Part shown: positions 15,060-22,824 of the stretch, piece by piece | Layout of the letters: every line of letters starts with the position of its first letter | Position numbering within the stretch: the first letter of the stretch is position 1 | Source of the DNA: a bacterium UBP6_UBA1209 | GTDB lineage: Bacteria > UBP6 > UBA1177 | DNA length: 26,904 bases | Assembly: GCA_002309575.1 (NCBI GenBank) | Contig: DBXP01000046.1 | Span: 749-27,652, forward strand | Direction: 5' to 3' | The notes under the pieces: generated by a model | Seen by the model: the letters and a program-made list of their open reading frames with translations, nothing else | Databases searched by the model: none | What the model was told of the DNA's origin: nothing | Position numbers and translations under genes: made by a program

Positions 15060-16850
15060 TTACACCAGAGGACGGGTCATATCCTTGAGCCACTCTGCCT
15101 CCTCTTTGGTAAGGCTCGGAGCGAGCGTCTCGTAGACGTGTCTGTGATATTCATCGAGATACTGGACCTCGTCGTAGTCGAGGAACATGACGTTGATAGC
15201 GCGTCTGTCGATCGGGCAGAGCGTAAGGTTCTCGAAGCCTACGAACTTGCCCCACTGGGTCTCTTCACGCGGAACGGAGAGGACGAGGTTCTCTATCCTG
15301 ATGCCGAATTTTTCGGGCTCGTAGTAACCGGGCTCGTTCGACATTACCATTCCGGGGACGATTTTTGTCGTCGTGCCTCTCGGCGAAATGCTCATCGGAC
15401 CTTCGTGGACGTTGAGGTAAGCTCCGACGCCGTGACCGGTACCGTGGTTATAGTTGAGACCGTGCTGCCAGAGCGCCATCCTTGCGATCGCGTCGATGTG
15501 GCCGCCTGTCGTGAAGCCCTGCGGGAACTGGATCATAGCGAGTCTGATGTGACCCTTCAGAACCAGCGTGAATGCGCGTTTCATCTCCTCAGTGAGGTGA
15601 CCGAGAGCAACGGTCCTCGTGATGTCAGTCGTACCGCAGAGATACTGTGCGCCGCTGTCGACGAGGTAGAGCCCTTCCGGTTTCAGGGTCGCGTTGGTTT
15701 CGGGTGTCGCGGAGTAATGGATTATCGCGCCGTGCCTGCCGTAGCCGGAGATGGTTTCGAAGCTGAGACCGACGAAGCTGCTGCCGCCGACCTCCTTTCT
15801 GATCTCTTCGAGTTTGTCGGACGCCGAAATTTCGGTTATCTCCTCTTTGCCGATAGTCGTGTCGAGCCAGTAGAGGAACTTGGCCATAGCGATTCCGTCG
15901 AGTCTGTGGGCTTCTTTTATGCCGTTGATTTCACACTCGTTTTTTACCGCCTTCATGATCTGGGTCATGTTCGTTCCGTATACGACCTTCGCCTTTTTGC
16001 TTACGGCGTCGAGCAGGCTCTGGGAGACTCTCTCCGGATCGATGAAGACCTTGCCTGAGGTAAGTCCTTTGAGCGCCTCGTAAATTTTATCGTATTCCTT
16101 GATGGTCACGCCCTGTTTTCCGAGCTCGGTCGTCTCCTTCTTGGCAACTTTGTTCTTTTTGATGAAGAGGTCTGCCGTCTTCATGCCGACAAGCGCGAAG
16201 CACATCGTGACCGGGTTGCACTCGATATCCTTGCCGCGGATGTTGTAGAGCCATGCGATGTCGTCAAGAGCTGCGAAAAGGTGGTAGTCGACGCCGTTCT
16301 TTTTCATCTCGGCGCGGAGGCCGGCAAGCTTCTCGCTCGTGCTTTTGCCGGAAAACTCGACCGGATGGAGGAGAGCCTTCTGGCTCGGGAATGCCGGACG
16401 GTCTTTCCAGATCTTGCCGATAAGGTCGTCTCCCGGCTGAACGGTGATGTTCTTCGGGGTGAAGAACTCCTTCATCGCTTCGACCGAACGGACCGACATG
16501 ACGGAGGCGTCAAAGCTTACGACAGCCTTCTTGCCTGCCTTCGAAGCGATCCAGTCCATGTAGCTGACAGTCTCGGGGAGCCCCATCTTGAAAAGCGTTA
16601 TCGTGCTGCCCTTGAGCTGCTCCTCAGCTTGAAGGAAGTAACGTCCGTCTGTCCAAAGACCTGCCTCGGTCGCCGTGATGACAACTGTTCCCGCCGAACC
16701 TGTAAAACCGCTGATCCACTCTCTGGATTTCCAGCGCGGCGCAACGTATTCGCTCTGGTGCGGATCGTCGCTCGGAACGATGTAAGCGGAAATTTTTTTC
16801 TCCTTCATCAAGGCTCTCAACTGCTCAAGTTTTTTCGTGATAGCAACCAT
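15060..16850 (-). CDS. Xaa-Pro aminopeptidase (M24B), long three-domain form
   Basis: At 596 residues this is the long form, like eukaryotic aminopeptidase P1, rather than the roughly 440-residue PepP. Two creatinase-type N-terminal domains come first (YIVPSDDPHQSEYVAPRW near the start). The catalytic pita-bread domain follows, with the dinuclear metal ligands in place: Asp398 and Asp409 in LVDSGAQYLCGTTDITRT, the His of GTGHGVGAYLNVHEGP, the Glu of SNEPGYYEP, and the Glu of RIENLV. It removes an N-terminal residue from peptides with proline in second position, probably in the cytoplasm, since there is no signal peptide. AGGAG (16860-16864) is nine bases before the ATG, looser than elsewhere in the window. 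Probably cotranscribed with mutS2. Confidence 0.95.
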   Translation of the reverse strand: MVAITKKLEQLRALMKEKKISAYIVPSDDPHQSEYVAPRWKSREWISGFTGSAGTVVITATEAGLWTDGRYFLQAEEQLKGSTITLFKMGLPETVSYMDWIASKAGKKAVVSFDASVMSVRSVEAMKEFFTPKNITVQPGDDLIGKIWKDRPAFPSQKALLHPVEFSGKSTSEKLAGLRAEMKKNGVDYHLFAALDDIAWLYNIRGKDIECNPVTMCFALVGMKTADLFIKKNKVAKKETTELGKQGVTIKEYDKIYEALKGLTSGKVFIDPERVSQSLLDAVSKKAKVVYGTNMTQIMKAVKNECEINGIKEAHRLDGIAMAKFLYWLDTTIGKEEITEISASDKLEEIRKEVGGSSFVGLSFETISGYGRHGAIIHYSATPETNATLKPEGLYLVDSGAQYLCGTTDITRTVALGHLTEEMKRAFTLVLKGHIRLAMIQFPQGFTTGGHIDAIARMALWQHGLNYNHGTGHGVGAYLNVHEGPMSISPRGTTTKIVPGMVMSNEPGYYEPEKFGIRIENLVLSVPREETQWGKFVGFENLTLCPIDRRAINVMFLDYDEVQYLDEYHRHVYETLAPSLTKEEAEWLKDMTRPLV

Positions 16851-16881
16851 TTCAAATGTCTCCTATAAAGGTTAAAAAAGA

Positions 16882-16908
16882 ATTATTTCAATAACTTAAT
16901 TTGTTCAA
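16882..16908 (-). promoter_or_regulatory. Possible promoter of the aminopeptidase-mutS2 operon
   Basis: On the complement, TTGAAC (16903-16908), 15 bp, AATAAT (16882-16887), 31 bp before the ATG. It lies immediately after the lipoprotein stop codon. Confidence 0.4.
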
Positions 16909-18339
16909 TTACTCCTGTCCAGGGCAGTCGGTCGACCACTCGATGTTGTTAAAGTTCTCTTCGGAAACGATCTCGTTTGCCTTTGCCTTTATGATCTTTC
17001 CGTGGTCGAACATCCATGATTCCAGGGTGGAATCGGCTGCATCGATGTTGTAAGCCGGCGTAAAGTCACCGTCATAAACGACAGCGTTGGAGATCCTCAG
17101 CCCGCTGACCAGACCTTTGAAAAAGAATGAGTACTGCGAGTACTGCTGATTCTGCGCGTACTTGAGGTTTCCGCCGATGTAAAGGCCGTCATCCATGGAT
17201 TTGAGCGTGATCGTCGAAGCTGCGTCGATATCCCCGCTGCCGTCCTCTTCGCCGAGATATTTGCCGGCGACATAAAGCTTCAGGGTAAGCTTAGCCTTGT
17301 TCTGCCAGTTCTGCTGCGACTGCGTCGATTCTCCCGTGATTGCGACATGGACCCACTCGTTTTCGTGGAGGTCTTCTATCTGCTGTTGCTCGAAACTGTA
17401 ACTCTGCTCCTTTGTCTGGGTCTGCTGGCTCCACTGATTCTCTTTGTACGAGTAGGTCGTCTGGAAAGAGTTTTTCAGATAGCCGTAAACATTCTGCATC
17501 GGTCCTGTCTGCTGAGTGTACTTCAGGATCGGGTAACAACCGAAGGTCGGGGTCGTTACGTTGCTGCCGCCTCTTCTCAGGATCGGAGCTGCATAGTAGT
17601 TCGATTTATCCGGAGCGGTCTCCTGCTTGTACCAGAACTCGATCGTCCATGCATTGCCCATGCCGGAATCGAATATGGATCTCGGGTCGTTGTCGAGGAA
17701 AATATAGGAGTCCGTGCCGTTGAATTTTGCCGAGCAGAGGTTTTTGCACTCGTTCTCCTCGCGAATGGTGCCCTCCTCGCACTTGTAGGTGCAGACGCCC
17801 GGAGTTTCGCTGTCGTCGTATTCAGCCGGAGGAACAAGCTCCCACGCGCCGGCCTCGAAATCGTAGTTCTGTCTTGCCGTTGCGCCGTTGTTCCACTCGG
17901 TATTGGGCGGAAGTTCTCCGCAGTTCAAATCCTTAAAGCAGGTCCCGTTGTTGTATGTCCCGCCGACTGAGCTGCAGATTTGCTCCCGAGTCATCGGAGC
18001 TGGATCTGTGTCGCCCTGCTCTGCGCTGTCGGCGTCAGGTCCCTCGTCCGGGATCTCTCCGTCAGGAAGCGTGTCGCCGGAATCGGGGTCCTCTCCGGTA
18101 TCGGGATGGTCTCCGGTATCCGCTGAATCTCCGGTGTCAGGAGCAGTGTCTCCGCTGTCCGATCCTGTATCCTGGGAATCGGGATCAGTGTCGGGGGCAA
18201 CCGCGTCTGAATCTGTATCTATTTGATTTTCATCTTGATTTTCTCCCTCTTGATCTTTGAGGTTCATTGTGCCGCTGCCACATGCAACAGCAAAAAGGAG
18301 CGCCAAAAAAACAACTGATATGAATTTGAAACACTTCAT
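16909..18339 (-). CDS. Lipoprotein with Asp/Thr/Gly-rich linker, Cys module and LamG-like domain, 476 aa
   Basis: The signal peptide ends in a lipobox FAVAC (Cys20). Residues 41-113 are a repetitive Asp/Thr/Gly/Pro/Ser linker (DTGDS, DTGDHPDTGED types) that probably spans away from the membrane. Residues 121-202 form a small Cys module, with CSSVGGTYNNGTC, LPPNTEWN and CTYKCEEG. From about 203 the sequence fits a concanavalin/LamG fold: SAKFNGTDSYIFL, WTIEFWYKQE, EWVHVAITGE, GLYIGGNL, and a closing GLVSGLRISNAVVYDGDF. Loops inside this domain are rich in Gln and Tyr. Surface glycan or protein binding is plausible by family, but no ligand can be named. GGAGG (18346-18350) is six bases before the ATG. 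Confidence 0.87.
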   Translation of the reverse strand: MKCFKFISVVFLALLFAVACGSGTMNLKDQEGENQDENQIDTDSDAVAPDTDPDSQDTGSDSGDTAPDTGDSADTGDHPDTGEDPDSGDTLPDGEIPDEGPDADSAEQGDTDPAPMTREQICSSVGGTYNNGTCFKDLNCGELPPNTEWNNGATARQNYDFEAGAWELVPPAEYDDSETPGVCTYKCEEGTIREENECKNLCSAKFNGTDSYIFLDNDPRSIFDSGMGNAWTIEFWYKQETAPDKSNYYAAPILRRGGSNVTTPTFGCYPILKYTQQTGPMQNVYGYLKNSFQTTYSYKENQWSQQTQTKEQSYSFEQQQIEDLHENEWVHVAITGESTQSQQNWQNKAKLTLKLYVAGKYLGEEDGSGDIDAASTITLKSMDDGLYIGGNLKYAQNQQYSQYSFFFKGLVSGLRISNAVVYDGDFTPAYNIDAADSTLESWMFDHGKIIKAKANEIVSEENFNNIEWSTDCPGQE

Positions 18340-18371
18340 AATTATCCTCCACTATCAAACTAAGCCCTCGG

Positions 18372-18399
18372 ATTTTAGAGACAAGCCGCAAAAAATCAA
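18372..18399 (-). promoter_or_regulatory. Putative promoter of the LamG-like lipoprotein gene
   Basis: On the complement, TTGATT (18394-18399), 16 bp, TAAAAT (18372-18377), 32 bp before the ATG at 18339. Confidence 0.55.
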
Positions 18400-18450
18400 C
18401 CTAAAACGAATTTATAACACTAAAAAAATAAAAAAGAGGGGGATTACCGA

Positions 18451-18478
18451 TTGACAAAGTGACGCGGTGACTATAAAT
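18451..18478 (+). promoter_or_regulatory. Putative promoter of the nifS operon
   Basis: TTGACA (18451-18456) is a perfect -35 box. TATAAA (18472-18477) follows after 15 bp, or ATAAAT after 16 bp. About 36 bp separate it from the ATG at 18515. The -10 box lies in the loop of the palindrome at 18462-18486. Confidence 0.6.
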
Positions 18479-18486
18479 TACCGCGT
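18462..18486. promoter_or_regulatory. Palindromic candidate operator over the nifS -10 box
   Basis: ACGCGGT (18462-18468) and ACCGCGT (18480-18486) are perfect inverted arms around an 11-base A/T-rich centre. Extending inward (ACGCGGTGA / TTACCGCGT), eight of nine pairs match. The site covers the spacer and -10 box, so a bound protein would block transcription. No Rrf2/IscR-type regulator gene lies in the window, so the binding protein is unknown. Confidence 0.6.
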
Positions 18487-18514
18487 TATTATTTTTCACG
18501 AGGTTCATTTTTTA

Positions 18515-19705
18515 ATGGAACACAGGGTATATCTCGACAACAGCGCGACAACTCCCGTAAGACCCGAGGTTGTCGAAGCGATCATGCCGTTTCTGACGGA
18601 GTTCGGCGGCAACCCGTCAAGTCGTCACAAAGACGGCCGCATCGTTAAAACCGCCGTCGAAAACGCAAGGCAGCAGGTTGCCGACGCCATCAACGCCGAT
18701 GCCCGCGAGATTTTCTTCAACTCCTGCGCCAGCGAGGGCAACAACACAGTTCTTCGCGGTTACACGCTTGGACTTGGCAGAAACACGGACAAAAAACACA
18801 TAATCATCACCTCGGTCGAACATCCGAGCGTGCTGAATACTGCGAACGCGCTCGAAAAGGAGGGCTTCGAGGTCACATACCTGCCGGTAGACAGCATCGG
18901 AAGGCTCAGCCTCGACGATGTACGTGCTGCGATCAGACCGACGACAGGACTCATCTCGACGATGATGGTCAACAATGAGATCGGGAATATCTATCCTGTT
19001 GAAGATATTGCAAAAATCGCTCACGAGCACAACATTCTCCATCACGTCGACGCGGTTCAGGCTGTCGGCAAGATCCCGGTCGATGTCAAAAAGATCGGAT
19101 GCGACTTCCTGACGATCTCCGCTCATAAATTTTACGGTCTCAAGGGCTCCGGTGCGCTCTATGTCAAGCGCGGCAGGGTCGTGAAGCCGCTTCTTACCGG
19201 AGGCCATCAGGAGATGACAAGGCGTCCCGGAACGGAAAACGTTGTCGGGATCGTCGGAATGGGGAAGGCGATCGAGCTTGCCGTAAAGGAGCTCCCGACC
19301 GAAATGAAGCGGATCGCAGAGCTCAGAGACCGCCTCGAGAGCAGGATCCTGGCCGAAATACCCTTCACCCGCGTCGTCGGAGACCCTTCGAACAGAGTCC
19401 CGACGCTTTCGAACATCTCGTTCAGGTTCATCGAGGGCGAGGGTATCCTGCTGAAGCTCGACCTGAGCGGTATTTCGGTTTCGACGGGTTCGGCGTGCTC
19501 CTCGAGCAACCTTCAGGCAAGCCACGTGATCATGGCTCTGAACGGAGACCCGGAAGAGGCGCACTCGAGCATCAGATTTTCACTCGGAAGGTCGGCGAAC
19601 CTCGAAGATATCGATTATACCGTCGAGGTCATGAAGCAGACCGCGGAACAGCTCCGCAGCTTCTCGCCGGTCTACGATGAATTTTTGGCAAAACAGAAAA
19701 ATTAA
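18515..19705 (+). CDS. nifS: Cysteine desulfurase, NifS/IscS type
   Basis: This 396-residue PLP enzyme converts cysteine to alanine and passes the sulfur as persulfide to an Fe-S scaffold. Visible sites are the PLP lysine Lys205 in SAHKFYG, the N-terminal YLDNSATTP, HVDAVQAVGK, and the catalytic loop TGSACSSSN with Cys328. The loop and short GSACSS spacing fit the NifS/IscS group rather than SufS. The frame is open 48 bases further up, but the ATG at 18515 gives the canonical N-terminus (MEHRVYLDNSATTP). The RBS is poor: GAGG at 18500-18503 is 11 bases away. The scaffold gene follows 19 bp downstream, as expected for a minimal nifSU/iscSU pair. Confidence 0.96.
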   Translation: MEHRVYLDNSATTPVRPEVVEAIMPFLTEFGGNPSSRHKDGRIVKTAVENARQQVADAINADAREIFFNSCASEGNNTVLRGYTLGLGRNTDKKHIIITSVEHPSVLNTANALEKEGFEVTYLPVDSIGRLSLDDVRAAIRPTTGLISTMMVNNEIGNIYPVEDIAKIAHEHNILHHVDAVQAVGKIPVDVKKIGCDFLTISAHKFYGLKGSGALYVKRGRVVKPLLTGGHQEMTRRPGTENVVGIVGMGKAIELAVKELPTEMKRIAELRDRLESRILAEIPFTRVVGDPSNRVPTLSNISFRFIEGEGILLKLDLSGISVSTGSACSSSNLQASHVIMALNGDPEEAHSSIRFSLGRSANLEDIDYTVEVMKQTAEQLRSFSPVYDEFLAKQKN

Positions 19706-19724
19706 TCATTTGGAGGAGATAAAG

Positions 19725-20102
19725 ATGAATTACACTGAAAAAGTTATGGAACACTTCATGCATCCGAGAAACGTAGGAAAAATCGACAACCCGAACGCAG
19801 TTGCCGAGGTCGGTAATGCACAATGCGGCGACATCATTAAGATTTTTCTCCGCATAAACCCGGACGGCATCATCGAGGACATCTCCTTCCAGACCTTCGG
19901 CTGCGGTGCCGCTATCGCAACTTCGTCGATGACGACCGAGATGGTCAAGGGAATGAACATCGAAGACGCTCTCAAGGTCACCCGCGAGCAGGTCGCAGAG
20001 GAGCTCGGCGGACTTCCGGCAAGCAAGATGCACTGTTCGAACCTTGCAGCAGAGGCGCTTCACAAGGCAATCAACGAGTACAAGGCGAAATACAACATGT
20101 AA
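19725..20102 (+). CDS. nifU: Fe-S cluster scaffold, NifU N-terminal/IscU type
   Basis: The 125-residue length is that of a stand-alone IscU-type scaffold; there is no ferredoxin-like or C-terminal Nfu domain. The three cluster-binding cysteines are present: Cys34 in GNAQCGD (with Asp36), Cys60 in FGCGAA, and Cys104 in KMHCSNLA. The usual IscU chaperone-binding LPPVK motif is replaced by LPASK (98-102), a pattern seen in NifU-type scaffolds. The start at 19725 follows GGAGGAG (19712-19718) and gives the typical MNYTEKVMEHFMHPRNVG; an in-frame start 48 bases upstream would lie inside nifS. It takes sulfur from the NifS encoded just upstream. Confidence 0.96.
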   Translation: MNYTEKVMEHFMHPRNVGKIDNPNAVAEVGNAQCGDIIKIFLRINPDGIIEDISFQTFGCGAAIATSSMTTEMVKGMNIEDALKVTREQVAEELGGLPASKMHCSNLAAEALHKAINEYKAKYNM

Positions 20103-20111
20103 CGGAGCCTG

Positions 20112-21251
20112 ATGAGTTCTTCTCCCGTCAGAGCGATATTTTTTCTCTTTTTTTTCACATTCCTTTTACCCTGCTATGCAGAGGGTTTTGACGATCTGCT
20201 GGATGAATCGGGGCTTGCGGGGAGCTTTTCTCCGACGCTCAGGATCGGGATAATGGCAGACGTGGCTTCGGCGGCCCTTTCGGGTGATGCCGAGGTCCTT
20301 GACCAGAACGGCAGGGAGATCGGACAGATCCAGGGCACTTATGAACTTTCCGTCAAAAACGGCGAGATCGTGATTTCCGGAACAAAATTCGGCGGCGGGC
20401 CGATCCGTCTGCACTCGAGCCTGCTTCCTTTGAAGATCGGGTCGACGATGCTCCGCGGCGATGTCGAGGTCTTTCTGCAGAACGGGAAGCTTACGGTCGT
20501 CAACGAACTCGGGATCGAGGATTATGTCCGCGGCGTAATCAACAAGGAGGCTATCCCCTCCTGGCCGCTCGAGGCCAAAAAGACGCAGGCTGTGCTTGCC
20601 AGGACCTTTGCCGTCTACCAGAAAATGTTCAATCCGAGAAGCAAACTTTATGATCTTGCGCCATCGGTCCTGGATCAGGTCTACGGCGGTCTCGGCAAGG
20701 AGGATCTTTCGTCGAACAAGGCTGTCAGCGAGACAAAGGGCGAGATCATTACGATCGGCTCTGATCCTGCGAAAATATACTTCCATTCGACCTGCGGAGG
20801 CACGATTTCAAGTTCGGCCGAAGTCTGGGGCAAGGATGAACCTCACCTGAAGGAAAAGTCGTGCCCGTACTGCAAAAAATCGTCGCTTTACCGCTGGACC
20901 AGGAAGCTGAACGCGGCGGATGTCGCAAAAAAGCTCGGCCCGGCAGGAATTTCCGGCGGAATAAAGTCGATAAATGTCGAGCGCGGCAGGACGCGTATAA
21001 AAAATGTTGTTGTCAATGGCAAAAAAATTCCGGTCAACAAGTTCCGCGAGCTTGTCGGTTTTTCGGTCGTCTGGTCCAACGATTTTACCGTTCAAAAAAA
21101 CGGCAACGCGTTGATTTTCCAAGGTAAAGGAGCCGGACACGGTGTCGGTGTCTGCCAGTGGGGAATGGCCGGGATGGCGGCTCAAGGGAAGAACCACCAG
21201 GAGATCCTGAAGTTTTATTTGAGCGGGATCGAGATAAGAAAAATGTATTAA
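20112..21251 (+). CDS. spoIID: SpoIID/LytB-family peptidoglycan lytic transglycosylase
   Basis: The 379-residue product has a signal peptide or N-terminal anchor (IFFLFFFTFLLPCYA, cleavage near residue 23). A SpoIID domain follows: LGIEDYVRGVINKEAIPSWP with the probable catalytic Glu146, then KTQAVLARTFAVY. FHSTCGGT (His225, Cys228) and CPYC (Cys251, Cys254) are probable zinc ligands. The closing block is GAGHGVGVCQWGMAGMAAQG with EILKFYLSGIEI. In Bacillus SpoIID cleaves denuded glycan during engulfment; homologues in non-sporulating Gram-negatives act in general wall remodelling, which is the likely role here. The gene starts nine bases after nifU, with GGAG four bases before the ATG, so it belongs to the nifSU transcript. 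Confidence 0.93.
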   Translation: MSSSPVRAIFFLFFFTFLLPCYAEGFDDLLDESGLAGSFSPTLRIGIMADVASAALSGDAEVLDQNGREIGQIQGTYELSVKNGEIVISGTKFGGGPIRLHSSLLPLKIGSTMLRGDVEVFLQNGKLTVVNELGIEDYVRGVINKEAIPSWPLEAKKTQAVLARTFAVYQKMFNPRSKLYDLAPSVLDQVYGGLGKEDLSSNKAVSETKGEIITIGSDPAKIYFHSTCGGTISSSAEVWGKDEPHLKEKSCPYCKKSSLYRWTRKLNAADVAKKLGPAGISGGIKSINVERGRTRIKNVVVNGKKIPVNKFRELVGFSVVWSNDFTVQKNGNALIFQGKGAGHGVGVCQWGMAGMAAQGKNHQEILKFYLSGIEIRKMY

Positions 21252-21299
21252 AAAAAATTTCTCAATAAAATCTCCCGTTTTATTTTTTTGGAGGCAACT

Positions 21300-22775
21300 A
21301 TGAAAAAATTTCTCTTTTTGACTGTCGCGGTTCTGGCGGCACTTACTTTTATCGCCTGCGGCTCAAGCGGCAAAAGCGATGAGGGCGGCGAAGGAAACAA
21401 CAATAACCCCTGCGGAAACGGCAAGCTCGATGACGGCGAGGTCTGCGACGGGAACATCTCCTGCAACGAAGCCGGTCACTTCTATCCTGAACTCGAGGCT
21501 GTCTGCAACAGTGACTGCTCGGCTCTTGATACCAGCAGATGTACTCCGCGTGACCCGAACGACAAGTGCGGAAACGGAACGATCGATCCCGGCGAGACTT
21601 GCGAACAGGGCCAGGTAAAGGCCTGCTCCGAGCTTTCAGCAAGCACCCCTGTCGGCGAGTCGAGATGCAGACGCGACTGCCGCGGATGGACTCCGGAAGA
21701 CTGCTCGTCTGGCGGAAAGATCAGAACATGCGCACAGACTGTCGAATGTATCCGCAAATGTGCGGATGATTCCTGTGTCAACTCATGCAAGGAGGCTGCA
21801 ACAGACCAGGGAGCGGCTCAGCTCGAAGCTCTCGAGGGCTGTGCATCGGCGTGCGGCGGACTTTCCGACGACAACTGCCTGATCTCGAACTGCTACAACG
21901 AATATTATGCCTGCTTCCCGCTTGAAAAGTGCGGAAACGGCAAGCTCGACGAGGGTGAGTTCTGCGAACAGAACGATACGAAGCCCTGTCAGGAGCTCAA
22001 CACGGAGGACAAGACCTGGCAGCCGATCAATGAGGCGGTCTGCAACAAAACCTGCGACGCGTGGGACACCTATTCATGCATCGACATCAACGATCTTACC
22101 TGCTATCAGGCTTACGAGTGCATTCAGGCATGTTCCGACTCAGCGTGCGAACAGGCTTGCATCGCAAAGACTTCAATGCCTGCAAAGCAGAAACTGGATA
22201 CGATGAGAGCCTGCATCGACGAGAACTGCTCCGGTGCGGCGATGCTTGATGACTGCATCAACGAGAAATGCAAGTTCCAGACGGATGCCTGCAAAACTCA
22301 CCTTACCTGCGGAAACGGTCATATCGACCAGTATGAGATCTGCGAGGCGAAGGAGTTCGTTGACTGCGGCGAAATCAAGGACAGCGCAGGTGAATCGCTC
22401 TATGAAGCAGGCACCGCTCAGGCGTTCTGCAATTCAAACTGCACCGAATACAGCACGCTTATGTGCTACAAGTTCTGCAGCTGCGCCGAGGTCAAGACCT
22501 GTGTAGAGCAGGAGTGCGGCGGATATCCGAACAGCAATGCCGAGAATAATGAAGAGAAGAAGGCCTGCATCAGCAAGTGCGAAGACGAGGGCAACAGTGT
22601 GGGCAAGAAAGAGGCTCAGGATTACAGAACGGCGATCGAGAGTTGTGTCGAGACAGACCAGTCCGGAAATCCGACCGGCAACAACGCCTGGGATTCCGAT
22701 ACCTGCAAGGATCAGATGCCTTCTCAGGCCGGAGTTACCTGCGGTACTGAAGACAACCCGAAGTGTCCTTACTAA
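21300..22775 (+). CDS. Cysteine-rich modular lipoprotein (CGNG repeats), 491 aa
   Basis: Start at 21300: GGAGG (21290-21294) is five bases upstream. The lipobox ends FIAC (Cys20). Two module types alternate as A-A-B-A-B-A-B. Type A contains CGNG..D.GE.C and resembles the myxobacterial cysteine-rich repeat; copies begin at residues 38, 90, 211 and 337. Type B is a helical Cys module beginning near 144, 268 and 393. B1 and B2 share almost the same Cys spacing: 144/150/154/159/163/181 against 268/274/278/283/287/305. Roughly one residue in ten is Cys, implying many disulfides in the periplasm or outside the cell. The function is unknown. TAAAAT (21266-21271) is a possible -10 box, without a good -35. 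Confidence 0.88.
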   Translation: MKKFLFLTVAVLAALTFIACGSSGKSDEGGEGNNNNPCGNGKLDDGEVCDGNISCNEAGHFYPELEAVCNSDCSALDTSRCTPRDPNDKCGNGTIDPGETCEQGQVKACSELSASTPVGESRCRRDCRGWTPEDCSSGGKIRTCAQTVECIRKCADDSCVNSCKEAATDQGAAQLEALEGCASACGGLSDDNCLISNCYNEYYACFPLEKCGNGKLDEGEFCEQNDTKPCQELNTEDKTWQPINEAVCNKTCDAWDTYSCIDINDLTCYQAYECIQACSDSACEQACIAKTSMPAKQKLDTMRACIDENCSGAAMLDDCINEKCKFQTDACKTHLTCGNGHIDQYEICEAKEFVDCGEIKDSAGESLYEAGTAQAFCNSNCTEYSTLMCYKFCSCAEVKTCVEQECGGYPNSNAENNEEKKACISKCEDEGNSVGKKEAQDYRTAIESCVETDQSGNPTGNNAWDSDTCKDQMPSQAGVTCGTEDNPKCPY

Positions 22776-22787
22776 ACGATTCAATTT

Positions 22788-22812
22788 CCGGCGCGGATGA
22801 CTGACGCGCCGG
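22788..22812 (+). promoter_or_regulatory. GC-rich hairpin between lipoprotein and transglycosylase genes
   Basis: CCGGCGCG (22788-22795) and CGCGCCGG (22805-22812) pair perfectly around a nine-base loop. No T-tract follows, so it is not a standard intrinsic terminator. The final GG of the stem forms part of GGAG (22811-22814), the only RBS-like sequence before the GTG start at 22825, so the hairpin may limit translation or mark an RNA end. Confidence 0.65.
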
Positions 22813-22824
22813 AGCTCTTGTAAC

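Noticed and set aside
14931..16058. 375-codon open frame on the + strand, opposite the aminopeptidase gene and the mutS2 start
   Set aside because: It is a shadow of the aminopeptidase frame, whose metal ligands are all present. It has no RBS and low-complexity composition.
16864..16891. TTGAAA-16-TTTATA promoter match upstream of the aminopeptidase gene
   Set aside because: The -10 box would overlap the ribosome binding site, so a transcript starting there would lack it. The alternative at 16882-16908 is better placed.
18617..19564. 315-codon open frame on the - strand inside nifS
   Set aside because: It is antisense to a well-supported enzyme gene, with no recognisable motif. Codon bias in this genome leaves few stops on the opposite strand.
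20112..21251. SpoIID-like gene and SPL-like gene taken as evidence of sporulation
   Set aside because: Both families occur widely in bacteria that do not form spores, and the window has no other spore gene and a Gram-negative lipoprotein set.
21264..21284. Terminator-like stem AATAAAA / TTTTATT followed by T residues after spoIID
   Set aside because: The stem is entirely A/T, so it is weak, and the RBS of the next gene follows within six bases. It may be just A/T-rich leader, with TAAAAT a possible -10 box.
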